Positions 43,936-52,170 of a DNA stretch of 64,000 bases are shown here, piece after piece (within the stretch, counting starts at the first letter, position 1; each line of letters starts with the position of its first letter). The stretch lies in assembly GCF_022829285.1 (NCBI RefSeq), contig NZ_JAKSYI010000141.1:1-64000 (forward strand). Reading direction: 5' to 3'. Below the pieces are notes generated by a model. That model ran no database searches. It saw only the letters and a program-made list of their open reading frames with translations, and was not told the DNA's origin. The position numbers and the translations under genes are program-made. Source of the stretch: Methylobacterium sp. J-078 (GTDB lineage: Bacteria > Pseudomonadota > Alphaproteobacteria > Rhizobiales > Beijerinckiaceae).

Positions 43936-44436
43936 TCACGCGAGGGCGTGTTCGAGCTCGCTCTTCGACATCTTGGAGCGGCCCGGAATATTCTTGTCGC
44001 GGGCGGCCTTCATCAGGTCGGCCTTGGTGTGGCCGCTGTCCCTCTTGCGCGCCGCGGCGGTCTTCTTGGCCACGTCGGCCGGCTGCTTCGAGAACTGCTT
44101 GCCCTTCGCCGTGTCGGCGCGCTTCTTCTTCGTCGAGCGGTCGTACTCGGATTTGGAGACCGCCGCGCGGGCCTTCTTCGGCAGGTAGCGCTCGCCGGTC
44201 TCGCCGCTCTTGTGGCCGGACTTCGTGTCCCACTCCTCCTCGGTCCATTGCTTGAGGTGGTTGTCGTCCGACTTCTTTCCCTTGTAGCCGCCGCCGGCAT
44301 CCTTGTAGGCCTTGGTCGCGGCCTGGGCCTTGCGCGCCGACCACTGGCCCGGCTTGCCGCCCTTGTCCGATTTCGTGACCTCGGTCTTCACCTTTTCCCA
44401 AAGCTTCGGGTCGGTCTTCTCCGCGCTCGCTGACAT
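43936..44436 (-). CDS. DUF5872-type basic protein with SAP/Rho-N-like C-terminus
   Basis: A 166-residue, Lys-rich protein. The N-terminal part DPKLWEKVKTEVTKSDKGGK, then GQWSARKAQAATKAYKDAGGGY, is the DUF5872 pattern. The last ~30 residues, TKADLMKAARDKNIPGRS and MSKSELEHALA, resemble the Rho-N/SAP nucleic-acid-binding helix-extended-loop-helix. ATG 44436 with GGAGG five bases upstream is chosen over a longer frame. A DNA-associated or stress role is plausible, but not shown by the sequence. Confidence 0.78.
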   Translation of the reverse strand: MSASAEKTDPKLWEKVKTEVTKSDKGGKPGQWSARKAQAATKAYKDAGGGYKGKKSDDNHLKQWTEEEWDTKSGHKSGETGERYLPKKARAAVSKSEYDRSTKKKRADTAKGKQFSKQPADVAKKTAAARKRDSGHTKADLMKAARDKNIPGRSKMSKSELEHALA

Positions 44437-44654
44437 CTGCGCCTCCGGAATGCTGATTTCTCGGGGCGACAACCGGCGGCCCCCCGGCCCGTTCCGACCC
44501 GGCATGCGTCGTGCACAGATGAGTCGTGTCGTCATCAAGGCTTGTCGGAGGGATGCGAGACGATTGACTTGACGAAGCGGGCCGGTCAGGTGGCGCGCAC
44601 GGATCCGCTGCGTGCTAAAGGCCCGCGAATCCGACGAAGGGAAGTCGAGTGTCC

Positions 44655-45593
44655 ATGAGCGAACACGGCGCGGGGCGCGAGCCCACGGTCTTCATCGACG
44701 GCGAGGCGGGAACCACCGGCCTCGGCATCCGCGAGCGCCTGGAGCGCGAGGGGCGGGTGCGCGTGCGCAGCATCCCGCACGAGAGCCGCAAGGACCCGGC
44801 CGTGAAGCGTCGCCTGCTGGAGGAGGTCGACCTCGTCGTCCTGTGCCTGCCGGATGCCGCCGCCAAGGAGACGGTGGCGCTGGCCGACACCCTGCCCGGG
44901 GGCGGGCCGCGCATCCTCGACGCCAGCACCGCGCACCGGGTCGATCCGGCCTGGGTCTACGGGTTCGCCGAACTCGAACCGGCGCAGGCGCGCGCCATCG
45001 CGCAAAGCCGCCGGGTGGCCAATCCCGGCTGTTATCCCACCGGCGCGGTCGCGCTGATCCGCCCCCTGGTGGAGGCTGGGTTGCTCCCCTCCGACCACCC
45101 CGTCAGCATCAACGCGGTCAGCGGCTACAGCGGCGGCGGCAAGGGCATGATCGAGACCTACGAGGCCGGGGAGGGCGAGCCGTTCCTGCTCTACGGCCTC
45201 GGCTTCGCCCACAAGCACCTGCCCGAGACCCAGGCCTACGCGCGCCTCACCCGCCGGCCGATCTTCATTCCCTCCGTCGGCAATTTCCGGCAGGGGATGC
45301 TGGTCAGCGTGCCGCTCCACCTCGACACCCTGCCGGGTACGCCCACGGTCGGTGCCATCCAGGCCGCCCTGCGCGCCTATTACGAAGGGCAGGATCTCGT
45401 CCGCGTGATCCCGGTCGGGGATGCCGAGCGCATCGAGCCCGAGGCGCTCAACGACACCGACCGGCTCGAACTGCGCGTCTTCGGCAGCGACACCCACCGG
45501 CAGGCCGTCCTGGTGGCCCGCCTCGACAATCTCGGCAAGGGCGCGTCGGGGGCGGCCGTCCAGAACATCGGCCTGATGCTGGGCCTCGCCTGA
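44655..45593 (+). CDS. argC: N-acetyl-gamma-glutamyl-phosphate reductase (type 2)
   Basis: A 312-residue arginine-pathway enzyme of the short, type 2 branch. The NADP-binding start reads VFIDGEAGTTGLGIRERL, the active-site Cys lies in ANPGCYPTGAVALI, and HKHLPETQAYARL provides the catalytic-His region. It reduces N-acetylglutamyl phosphate to the semialdehyde. ATG 44655 is chosen; GTG 44649 two codons earlier is possible. In many alphaproteobacteria argC follows rpsI closely, as here apart from two small genes. Confidence 0.94.
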   Translation: MSEHGAGREPTVFIDGEAGTTGLGIRERLEREGRVRVRSIPHESRKDPAVKRRLLEEVDLVVLCLPDAAAKETVALADTLPGGGPRILDASTAHRVDPAWVYGFAELEPAQARAIAQSRRVANPGCYPTGAVALIRPLVEAGLLPSDHPVSINAVSGYSGGGKGMIETYEAGEGEPFLLYGLGFAHKHLPETQAYARLTRRPIFIPSVGNFRQGMLVSVPLHLDTLPGTPTVGAIQAALRAYYEGQDLVRVIPVGDAERIEPEALNDTDRLELRVFGSDTHRQAVLVARLDNLGKGASGAAVQNIGLMLGLA

Positions 45594-46499
45594 GGCCCGT
45601 TGGCGACAGCCGCGCCGGTCCCGCACGCGCCGATGGGCCGGGCGGTCCCGCATTCTTCGCGGGAGGCCGGCACGGCCCCGGCGAGATCCGTAGCCGGACC
45701 TCGCCTCCGGCCGCCGGCGCGCGTTCCGCCCGATCGCGGGCCGTCGTCGCCGACGCCATGCCTCTGAGGGGCGGTCGCCCGGTGCCCACCCTTGGGCCTC
45801 CACGCCGTTCGGCCCGTTGATCTCGCCCAAGCCCCCCAACGCATCGTCCCGCTGCAATACGCGACCGGGCCGTCGGCGCTCCGCCGCACCGGTTTCCAAC
45901 TGACTGCTTCGGTCAGCCTGCGCCAGCACCCGTCTCACAAGCGAGTGAGCAGCTGTACTGCCGGACGCGTCGCCCGCCGACCGGGGCGTGCCGGGGTCTC
46001 GCGCATTCGGTCGGACCTGATCTTGCCGAACACGCAGTCCAGGCCCGGAATGAGATCGTGAAGCGCCTTGCTTTGAACGATGTCGCAGAAGACGCGGCGC
46101 CGGCATCGTTCGATCGGCAACCATTCGGCATCGGCTCGACTTGCAAACGGACGCCCCCGTTCACGTGCGCAATCGATGCGCCCGCACCGCTGAACCCGCG
46201 TTGCGCGACGAACAAGTCGATGAAATTGCCTGTCGCCGCCCCGCAGATACGAAGGGGTTTCCAAGAACGCCCGACAGTCGGAACGAGTTTCGCCGATTCA
46301 TCAGGTTCATCCCGCGTCTTACCGGGCAACCGGAGGGTGACTGTTGGGTGTCGTGCAGGCGGCGCGCGAAAATTTGACAAATGATCCACAGCGGGGCGAG
46401 GAAAAAACGCTTGACCGGCCGAAGAACATCTTGCCTGGAAAAAGAAGTGCGCCTAGGTTTGTCAACAACATCAACACTTATGCAGATTGGCATCGCCTC
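45594..46499. other. Long gene-free region upstream of mucR
   Basis: 906 bp with several overlapping open frames on both strands but none with a Shine-Dalgarno, conserved motif or consistent codon use. GC falls toward the right, and the last 150 bp (for example TTGTCAACAACATCAACACTT) look like a promoter/leader for mucR. A broken gene cannot be excluded. Confidence 0.5.
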
Positions 46500-47042
46500 A
46501 TGAACGAAACTGACACCGACGCAGCGCGACTCATCACCCTGGCGGCCGATATCGTCTCGGCCTACGTCAGCAACAATCATGTCCAGAGCGCCGAGCTGCC
46601 GAAGCTGCTGAGCGATGTCCATGAAGCGATCCGCGGCGTCTCTGCTGCCGGGACGCCGGCGGCCGAGACCGGTCCGCCGAAGGCGACGCCCCAGGAGATC
46701 CGTCGCTCCGTCACCCCGGATTACTTGATCAGCTTCGAGGACGGGAAGCAGTACAAGACCCTGCGCCGTCACCTCACCCTGCGGGGCCTGACGCCCGAGC
46801 AGTATCGCGCGAAGTGGGGCCTGGCGCCCGATTACCCGATGACCTCCGCGAGCTATTCCGAGCAGCGCTCCGAGCTCGCCCGCGCCCTCGGCCTCGGTCA
46901 GCAGCGCCGCAAGGGCGTCGCCCGCGCGGCACCCGAGGAGACCGTCAGCGAAGAGGCGCCCGAGGTTGAGGCGCAGCAGGAGGAGGACGCTCCGGCGCCC
47001 GAGAAGAAGAAGCGCGGTCCTCGCAAGAAGGTCGACGCGTAA
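46500..47042 (+). CDS. mucR: MucR/Ros family transcriptional regulator lacking zinc Cys
   Basis: A 180-residue regulator. The N-terminal ITLAADIVSAYVSNNHV and ELPKLLSDVHEAIRG are the MucR oligomerisation region, and LTPEQYRAKWGLAPDYPM with LARALGLGQQRRK is the conserved C-terminal part. In classic Ros/MucR the finger reads CLECGGSFKSLKRHL. Here it reads SFEDGKQYKTLRRHL, without either Cys, like the zinc-free Ml proteins described from Mesorhizobium. A Glu/Pro/Lys-rich tail of ~40 residues follows. The family binds AT-rich DNA and controls surface polysaccharides and cell cycle. Confidence 0.87.
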   Translation: MNETDTDAARLITLAADIVSAYVSNNHVQSAELPKLLSDVHEAIRGVSAAGTPAAETGPPKATPQEIRRSVTPDYLISFEDGKQYKTLRRHLTLRGLTPEQYRAKWGLAPDYPMTSASYSEQRSELARALGLGQQRRKGVARAAPEETVSEEAPEVEAQQEEDAPAPEKKKRGPRKKVDA

Positions 47043-47264
47043 TCGGTCGAGCCGGGCCCGACTGTCGCGGTCGGGCTTCGTCCACGTCGCGTTTCGCAAG
47101 CCGCCGACCAGGCTGTCCGAGTCAAATCGGAGCGGCCTGGTCGGCTGTTTTCGTTCGCGGACGACGCTTGGAGATTGGTTGGGGCGCGGGTCTGATGCGG
47201 GCTCCGGGTCATGGCTTTGGCCCGCTCGCGCGCACCGTGCTCCCTCTCCTGGAAGGAGAGGTTT

Positions 47265-47462
47265 GGGGTGAGGTGTGGTCCACCTCCGGAGAGGTCACGC
47301 ACCTCACCCTGTCCCTCTCCTTCCAGGAGAGGGGACCCGCGCCAGAACCCGAACGATTCAGCCGGGGTGAGGTGTGGTCCACCTCCGGAGAGGTCACGCA
47401 CCTCACCCTGTCCCTCTCCTTCCAGGAGAGGGGACCCGCGCCAGAACCCGAACGATTCAGCC
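47265..47462. repeat. Tandem duplication of a 99-bp REP-like unit
   Basis: The 99-bp segment 47265-47363 is repeated immediately at 47364-47462, base for base as far as I can read. Each unit contains internal inverted repeats such as GGGTGAGGTG...CACCTCACCC. The exact match suggests a recent duplication. Confidence 0.9.
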
Positions 47463-47770
47463 GGAAACCGTATCAGGTGACAGGCGCGCTCCCGACCGGC
47501 CTCCACGCGCCGGCCGGGCGGCCATGTGGCCGCGCCGCTGGGAGGCCAGTTCGACGATGATCTCCGGCTCGCGCGCCGCCATCGTGCAGGGAGGATCGTA
47601 TTCCGAGTTGCAGGGCCGGGCGTAACGCTTCCACGATCGACCGCAGCCCGGTTCGCTTTTCGAATATCGGGCTGGCCGATCGCGCGTGGCGAACCTCTGC
47701 CGTGCGCCCGGATCGTTTCGTGAGGCCCGTCGTCATACGGTTCCCGGCGGCATCGTGCGCTTTCCGATAC

Positions 47771-48060
47771 GATTTTCTGCTGAATCGGTTCGGCTTCTGG
47801 CGCGGGTCCCCACTCCTTTCGGGAGAGGGAGAGGTGTGTGACTTTTCCGGAGATGGACCACACCTCACCCCAACCCTCTCCTTTCAGGAGAGGGCGCGCG
47901 TCGCGTGCAGGCGGATCGCAGCCATTACCCGAAAAACGTATGACGCGGGCCCCCGCTCCTTTGGGAGAGGCAGAGGTGCGTGACCTCTTCGGAGGTGGAC
48001 CAAACATTACCCCCAATCCTCTCCCGTCAGGAGAGGGCGCGCGTCGTGCGCAGGCGGACC
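47771..48060. repeat. Inverted, diverged copies of the same REP-like unit
   Basis: Two further copies (about 47779-47920 and 47945-48060) match the reverse complement of the tandem unit: GGTGTGTGACTTTTCCGGAG and GGTGCGTGACCTCTTCGGAG correspond to its complement. Flanking CTCTCCTTTCAGGAGAG palindromes recur. Between the two groups (47470-47770) I see no supported gene, though a short minus-strand frame encodes MAAREPEIIVELASQRRGHM. Confidence 0.8.
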
Positions 48061-48085
48061 GAAGCCATCAACCGAAAAGCCGTCG

Positions 48086-49369
48086 TCAGACGAGCGGCGT
48101 CGCCAGCACCTTGTCGATCCGGCGGCCGTCCATGTCGACCACCTCGAAGCGCCAGCCGTGCGATTCGAAATGGTCGCCGGTGGCCGGGATGCGGCCCAGC
48201 TGGAAGATCACGAAGCCCGCCAGGGTGGTGAAGTCGTCGGAATTCGGCCGGTCCGCGAAGGCGAGGCGGTCGAAGGCCTGGCTCGCCGGCATCATCCCGT
48301 CGATGAGGAGGGAGCCGTCCTCGCGTTCCACGACGTTCGGTTCGTCGCCCACCTCCGGGATATTGCCCGCGATGGCCTCCAGGAGGTCGGTCTGGGTGAC
48401 GATGCCCTCCAGGCTGCCGTACTCGTCGACGACGACCGCCATCCGCACCGGCTTTGCCTGGAAGGTTTCGAGGACGGCGAGGATCGACATGCTCTCGTGC
48501 ACGACGATCGGCGGCTGCGTGGCGGCCAGCACGTCGACCGGGCGGCCGTCGAGGAGCTGATTCAGCAGGTCCTGCTTGCGCACCACGCCGACGATTTCGT
48601 CGACCGCGCTGCGGCTCACTACGAGCTGGGCGTGGTCGCACTCGCGCACGGAGCGGAGCATCGCGTCCCGCTCCTCGTCGGCGTCCACCCACTCCACCTC
48701 GTGGCGGGGGGTCATGATATCGCGCACCCGACGCTCGCCGATGGAGAAGATGCGCTGCACCGCCTCCTGCTGCGCCTCGCGGATGAGGCCGGCCTCCTGG
48801 CTCGCCTGGACCAGCAGGTTGAGTTCGGCGGTGGAGTGCAGGGACCCCTCGCCGTGACCGGCCTGGAGCCCGAACAACCGCACGATGCCGTTGCCGAGGC
48901 CGTTCAGGAACAGGATCGCCGGGCGGAAGACGAAGAGGAACACGCCGAGCGGCCGTACGACCGCCAGCGCCGTGCGCTCGCTGCGCTGGAGGGCGAGGCT
49001 CTTGGGCGCGAGCTCGCCGAGCACGATGTGCATCGACGTGATGATGACGAAGGAGATCACCACCGCGATGGTGTGCGCGGCCGTGGTGCCCACCGGCTCC
49101 GGCAGGAACGAGAGCAGCGGAATGATGATGTGGGCGAGTGCGGGCTCACCGACCCAGCCCAGCGCCAGGGACGAGATCGTGATGCCGAGCTGCGTGGCGG
49201 CGAGGAAGGCGTCGAGCTGATCGGTGGCCCGCTGGAGGGCCTTGGCGTGGGTCCGACGCTCGGAGACCAGTTCGGCCACCCGGCTCTTGCGCACGGAGAC
49301 CAGGGCGAACTCGGCGGCCACGAAGAACCCGTTGGCGAGCACGAGGGCGATGACGGCGACGAGACCCAA
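48086..49369 (-). CDS. CorC/HlyC-type hemolysin family protein (CNNM + CBS + CorC_HlyC)
   Basis: A 427-residue protein. An N-terminal CNNM membrane domain has several hydrophobic segments (LVAVIALVLANGFFVAAEFALVSV and others). Two CBS domains follow around MTPRHEVEWVDADE and MAVVVDEYGSLEGIVTQTDLLE, then a C-terminal CorC_HlyC domain. The family is linked to Mg2+/Co2+ transport or resistance. The start is unclear. TTG 49369 is the first standard codon, but an in-frame ATT at 49396 has GGGGAG six bases upstream and could be a rare start. Confidence 0.9.
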   Translation of the reverse strand: MGLVAVIALVLANGFFVAAEFALVSVRKSRVAELVSERRTHAKALQRATDQLDAFLAATQLGITISSLALGWVGEPALAHIIIPLLSFLPEPVGTTAAHTIAVVISFVIITSMHIVLGELAPKSLALQRSERTALAVVRPLGVFLFVFRPAILFLNGLGNGIVRLFGLQAGHGEGSLHSTAELNLLVQASQEAGLIREAQQEAVQRIFSIGERRVRDIMTPRHEVEWVDADEERDAMLRSVRECDHAQLVVSRSAVDEIVGVVRKQDLLNQLLDGRPVDVLAATQPPIVVHESMSILAVLETFQAKPVRMAVVVDEYGSLEGIVTQTDLLEAIAGNIPEVGDEPNVVEREDGSLLIDGMMPASQAFDRLAFADRPNSDDFTTLAGFVIFQLGRIPATGDHFESHGWRFEVVDMDGRRIDKVLATPLV

Positions 49370-49493
49370 ACCCGTCGCCCATGCGTCGTCGAAAATCGTC
49401 GTCTCCCCTGGTCAGCCGGGGATCTCTAACAGCTACGCCACGCACCGGCCACAGCGATCCCGAGAAAGTCCCGGGATCGCCGCGTCGGATCGG

Positions 49494-50003
49494 TCAGCGG
49501 TCGGCCTTCTCGCCGGCGACGGTCAGTTCGATGTAGCGCAGGGTGGTCGGGCGCACGAGTTCGCGCACCTTGCGGGCCATGCCTTCCTCTTCCCGCAGCG
49601 ATTGCTGGAAGCCCGTGATCGCCGCCTGCTGGCCGGCGGCCTCGGTGATCGCGATCAGCGACTCGTAGGCCGCGATCTCGAAATTCTCGAAGGCGTGGTT
49701 GGCGTAGGCGTTCTTCAGGATCTCGTCCTGGGCCGGCGCGTGGCCCAGGGCCATGATGTTGCCGACGAAGCCGAGCACGCCTTCCTTGATGGCGGACGGG
49801 CTCTCCGAGACGGCGTGCAGCGCCTCCTCGAGGCGGGTGCGCTGGCCGTGGGTCTCCTCGATGTGCCGGCGCAGGGCCGCCTCCATCTCCGGGTAGCGCT
49901 CCAGGCGCTCGACCTGACGCTCCATGATCTGGAGCGCCTGCATTTCGAGGGCATGCGTATTCTTGAGGGCCGTCACATAGATGTCGCGCGTGTCTGTGGT
50001 CAC
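49494..50003 (-). CDS. DUF892 family ferritin-like protein (YciE/YciF type)
   Basis: A 169-residue four-helix protein: DIYVTALKNTHALEMQALQIM, VERLERYPEMEAALRRHIEE, a long third helix and FENFEIAAYESLIAITE. The Glu/His-rich positions suit a di-metal ferritin-like site. DUF892 proteins are stress-induced in many proteobacteria. GTG 50003 with AGGAG nine bases upstream is preferred to the ATG at 50111, whose extra residues are not helical or conserved-looking. Confidence 0.85.
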   Translation of the reverse strand: MTTDTRDIYVTALKNTHALEMQALQIMERQVERLERYPEMEAALRRHIEETHGQRTRLEEALHAVSESPSAIKEGVLGFVGNIMALGHAPAQDEILKNAYANHAFENFEIAAYESLIAITEAAGQQAAITGFQQSLREEEGMARKVRELVRPTTLRYIELTVAGEKADR

Positions 50004-50175
50004 GTCGAAGCACTCCTCATCGGTCGCGAACGCATTCGCTGTCGTCACGAGAAGATCAGCCGACGGTTCGATGTTCCGCGTCGTCGCCGTGCTTCGTCGG
50101 TGTAGCCGCATCTATTCGCAGGACGGCATCGGCGAGCTTGAGGGTTGCGCGCGGATACGCTTGCGTCGACCCGCG

Positions 50176-50385
50176 TCAGGGTGCCGAGGCCGCCTTCAGT
50201 CGCTCCAGCTCGGCCTCTGCGCTCAGGGCCCGGTCTTTCCAGACGTCGCGCTCGGCCTCCGCCGCGCGCGCAGCGGTCTCGGCCCGCTTCGCCCGCGCGG
50301 CCTCCGTCGCCGCGAGGGCCTGGGCCCGCTCGCGGGCACGGGTCTCGCCCGCCATCTGCACCTTGAGGTCGCGGGGCGTGGCCAT
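50176..50385 (-). CDS. Small coiled-coil hypothetical protein
   Basis: A 69-residue Ala/Arg/Glu-rich protein (ETAARAAEAERDVWKDRAL) predicted to be one long helix or coiled coil. AGGAAGGA precedes the ATG. No family is recognised. It lies upstream of the DUF892 gene on the same strand. Confidence 0.6.
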   Translation of the reverse strand: MATPRDLKVQMAGETRARERAQALAATEAARAKRAETAARAAEAERDVWKDRALSAEAELERLKAASAP

Positions 50386-50506
50386 CGCGGTCCTTCCTGT
50401 CCAATTCGATCCCGGTTCGGAAGGCGTGCCTTCCCGCGCCGGGCGGCCGGGGTCAAGCGCGGATACCCGGGCGGCGGGGGGCCGAACCCGAGGGCCATGG
50501 GACCGC

Positions 50507-52072
50507 TCAGAGGAACTTCGCCGGGTCCGTGCTCGGGGGCGCCGGCTTCACGTCGGTGCGGTTCCACCAGCCGCCGCCCAGCGCCTGGAACAGGGCGGCG
50601 GTGTCGGCATACTGGTTGGCGCGCGCGCCGGCCGAGGTGACGAGGGCCGAGAGGTAGGATTGCTGGGCGATCAGCACCTGCGTGCTGTTCAGCGCGCCCG
50701 CCGCGTACTGCTTGCGGATGAGGCCGAGGCTCTCGTTCGTGGCCCGCTCGGCGGCCGAGGCCGCCGCCACCGCCTTGGCGTCGGATTGCAGGGCGCGCAA
50801 CGTGTCGGCGACGTTCTGGAAGGCGCCGATCACCACCGCCCGGTACTGGGCCTGGGCCTCGTTCAGCGTCTCCTCCGCCGCGCGCTGGCGCCGGAACAGG
50901 GTCCCGGCATCGAAGATCGGCTGGGCCACGGTGCCGACGATGCCGTAGAACGAGGCGGCCGAGCTCGCGAGCTGCGCGATCCGCACCGCGCTGGCGCCGC
51001 CGTTGGCGGTGATGTTGAACTGCGGCAGGCGGTTGGCCACCGCGACGCCGACCGCCGCGCTCGCCTGCTGCACGTTGGCCTCCGCCGCCTTCACGTCCGG
51101 GCGCTGCTGCACGAGGCGCGAGGGCAGGCTCACCGGCAGGCTGGTGGGCAGGCGCAGGGACGCGAGGGTGAAGGTCTGCGAGACCTCATCGCTCGGCAGG
51201 CGCCCGACCAGGGCGGTGAGCAGGTTGCGCTGCTGGGCGAGCTGCTTCTCCAGGGGCGGCAGCAGCTGCATCGAGACCGAGAGCGCGGCCTGCTGCACCA
51301 CCACGTCGGCCCCGGCGATCTGCCCGAGGGAGAGCTGCTTGTTGTAGAGGTTGAGGACCTCGGTCTGGGCCTGGATCACCTTGCGGGTGGCGTCGATCTG
51401 GGCGCGCAGCGACGCCTCCTGGATCGCCGCCAGGACGACGTTCGTGGTCAGCGTCAGGTAGGTGGCTTCCAGCTGGAAGCGCTGGTTCCCGGCCTGCGCC
51501 TCCAGGGACTCGATCTGGCGCCGGTTGCCGCCGAACACGTCGGGCGTGAACGAGACCGTCACCTGCGGCGTGTAGAGGCTGTAGAACAGCTGCCGGGTGT
51601 CGTTGAGCGGCCCCTGCAGGGCGCCCCCGGGAGCCTTCTGGCGCGAGCCGAGGCCGTTGGCGGCGACCACCGGGAACAGCGTGCCGCGCTGCGCCTCGAC
51701 GTTCTCCTGCGCGATCCGCAGGGCGGCCTGCGCGGCGTCGAGATTCGGGTTGTTGGCGAGCGCCTCCTCGACCAGCCGGTCGAGGGCGGGGGAGCGGAAC
51801 AGCGTCCACCACCGTCCCGGCACGTCGGCGCCCGCGACGAAGTTCTGGTCGGCCGAGCCGCCATGGGCGGTGCGGATGGTGTCGGCGGCGGTGGGGTTGG
51901 CCAGGGGTTCGCGGGTGTAGCGGGTCACGGGCGGATCGGCCGGCGGCACGTAGTCCGGGCCGACGACGCAGCCGCCGAGGCCCGTGATCGCGAGGGCGAG
52001 CAGGGCGCCGCGCAGGCGGCGCGGGGCCGGGCCCCGGCCGGCATGCGCCGCGTTCTGGGATGATGCCGCCAT
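50507..52072 (-). CDS. RND efflux outer-membrane lipoprotein (NodT/OprM family)
   Basis: A 521-residue TolC-like channel. The signal ends in the lipobox ITGLGGC, followed by VVGPDYVPPADPP, the typical NodT N-terminus. Two OEP repeats follow: PNLDAAQAALRIAQENVE and RPDVKAAEANVQQASAAVG. It exports substrates from the CzcA-like pump just upstream. ATG 52072 has AGGA upstream; an ATG at 52171 overlapping the pump stop is in frame and would lengthen the leader by 33 residues. Confidence 0.92.
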   Translation of the reverse strand: MAASSQNAAHAGRGPAPRRLRGALLALAITGLGGCVVGPDYVPPADPPVTRYTREPLANPTAADTIRTAHGGSADQNFVAGADVPGRWWTLFRSPALDRLVEEALANNPNLDAAQAALRIAQENVEAQRGTLFPVVAANGLGSRQKAPGGALQGPLNDTRQLFYSLYTPQVTVSFTPDVFGGNRRQIESLEAQAGNQRFQLEATYLTLTTNVVLAAIQEASLRAQIDATRKVIQAQTEVLNLYNKQLSLGQIAGADVVVQQAALSVSMQLLPPLEKQLAQQRNLLTALVGRLPSDEVSQTFTLASLRLPTSLPVSLPSRLVQQRPDVKAAEANVQQASAAVGVAVANRLPQFNITANGGASAVRIAQLASSAASFYGIVGTVAQPIFDAGTLFRRQRAAEETLNEAQAQYRAVVIGAFQNVADTLRALQSDAKAVAAASAAERATNESLGLIRKQYAAGALNSTQVLIAQQSYLSALVTSAGARANQYADTAALFQALGGGWWNRTDVKPAPPSTDPAKFL

Positions 52073-52170
52073 GTCGGAGAATCCTGTCGCCAACCGCGGC
52101 CGTAGAGGCGCCGGAGCGGCGTCGAAGTCAACGCGGGCGGGCGCAGGCGCGCGAGGCTGTGATCGCTGCA

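Noticed and set aside
47200..48070. CRISPR array in the repeat cluster
   Set aside because: The repeat unit is 99 bp, occurs twice in tandem without spacers, and other copies are inverted and diverged. No cas genes are present.
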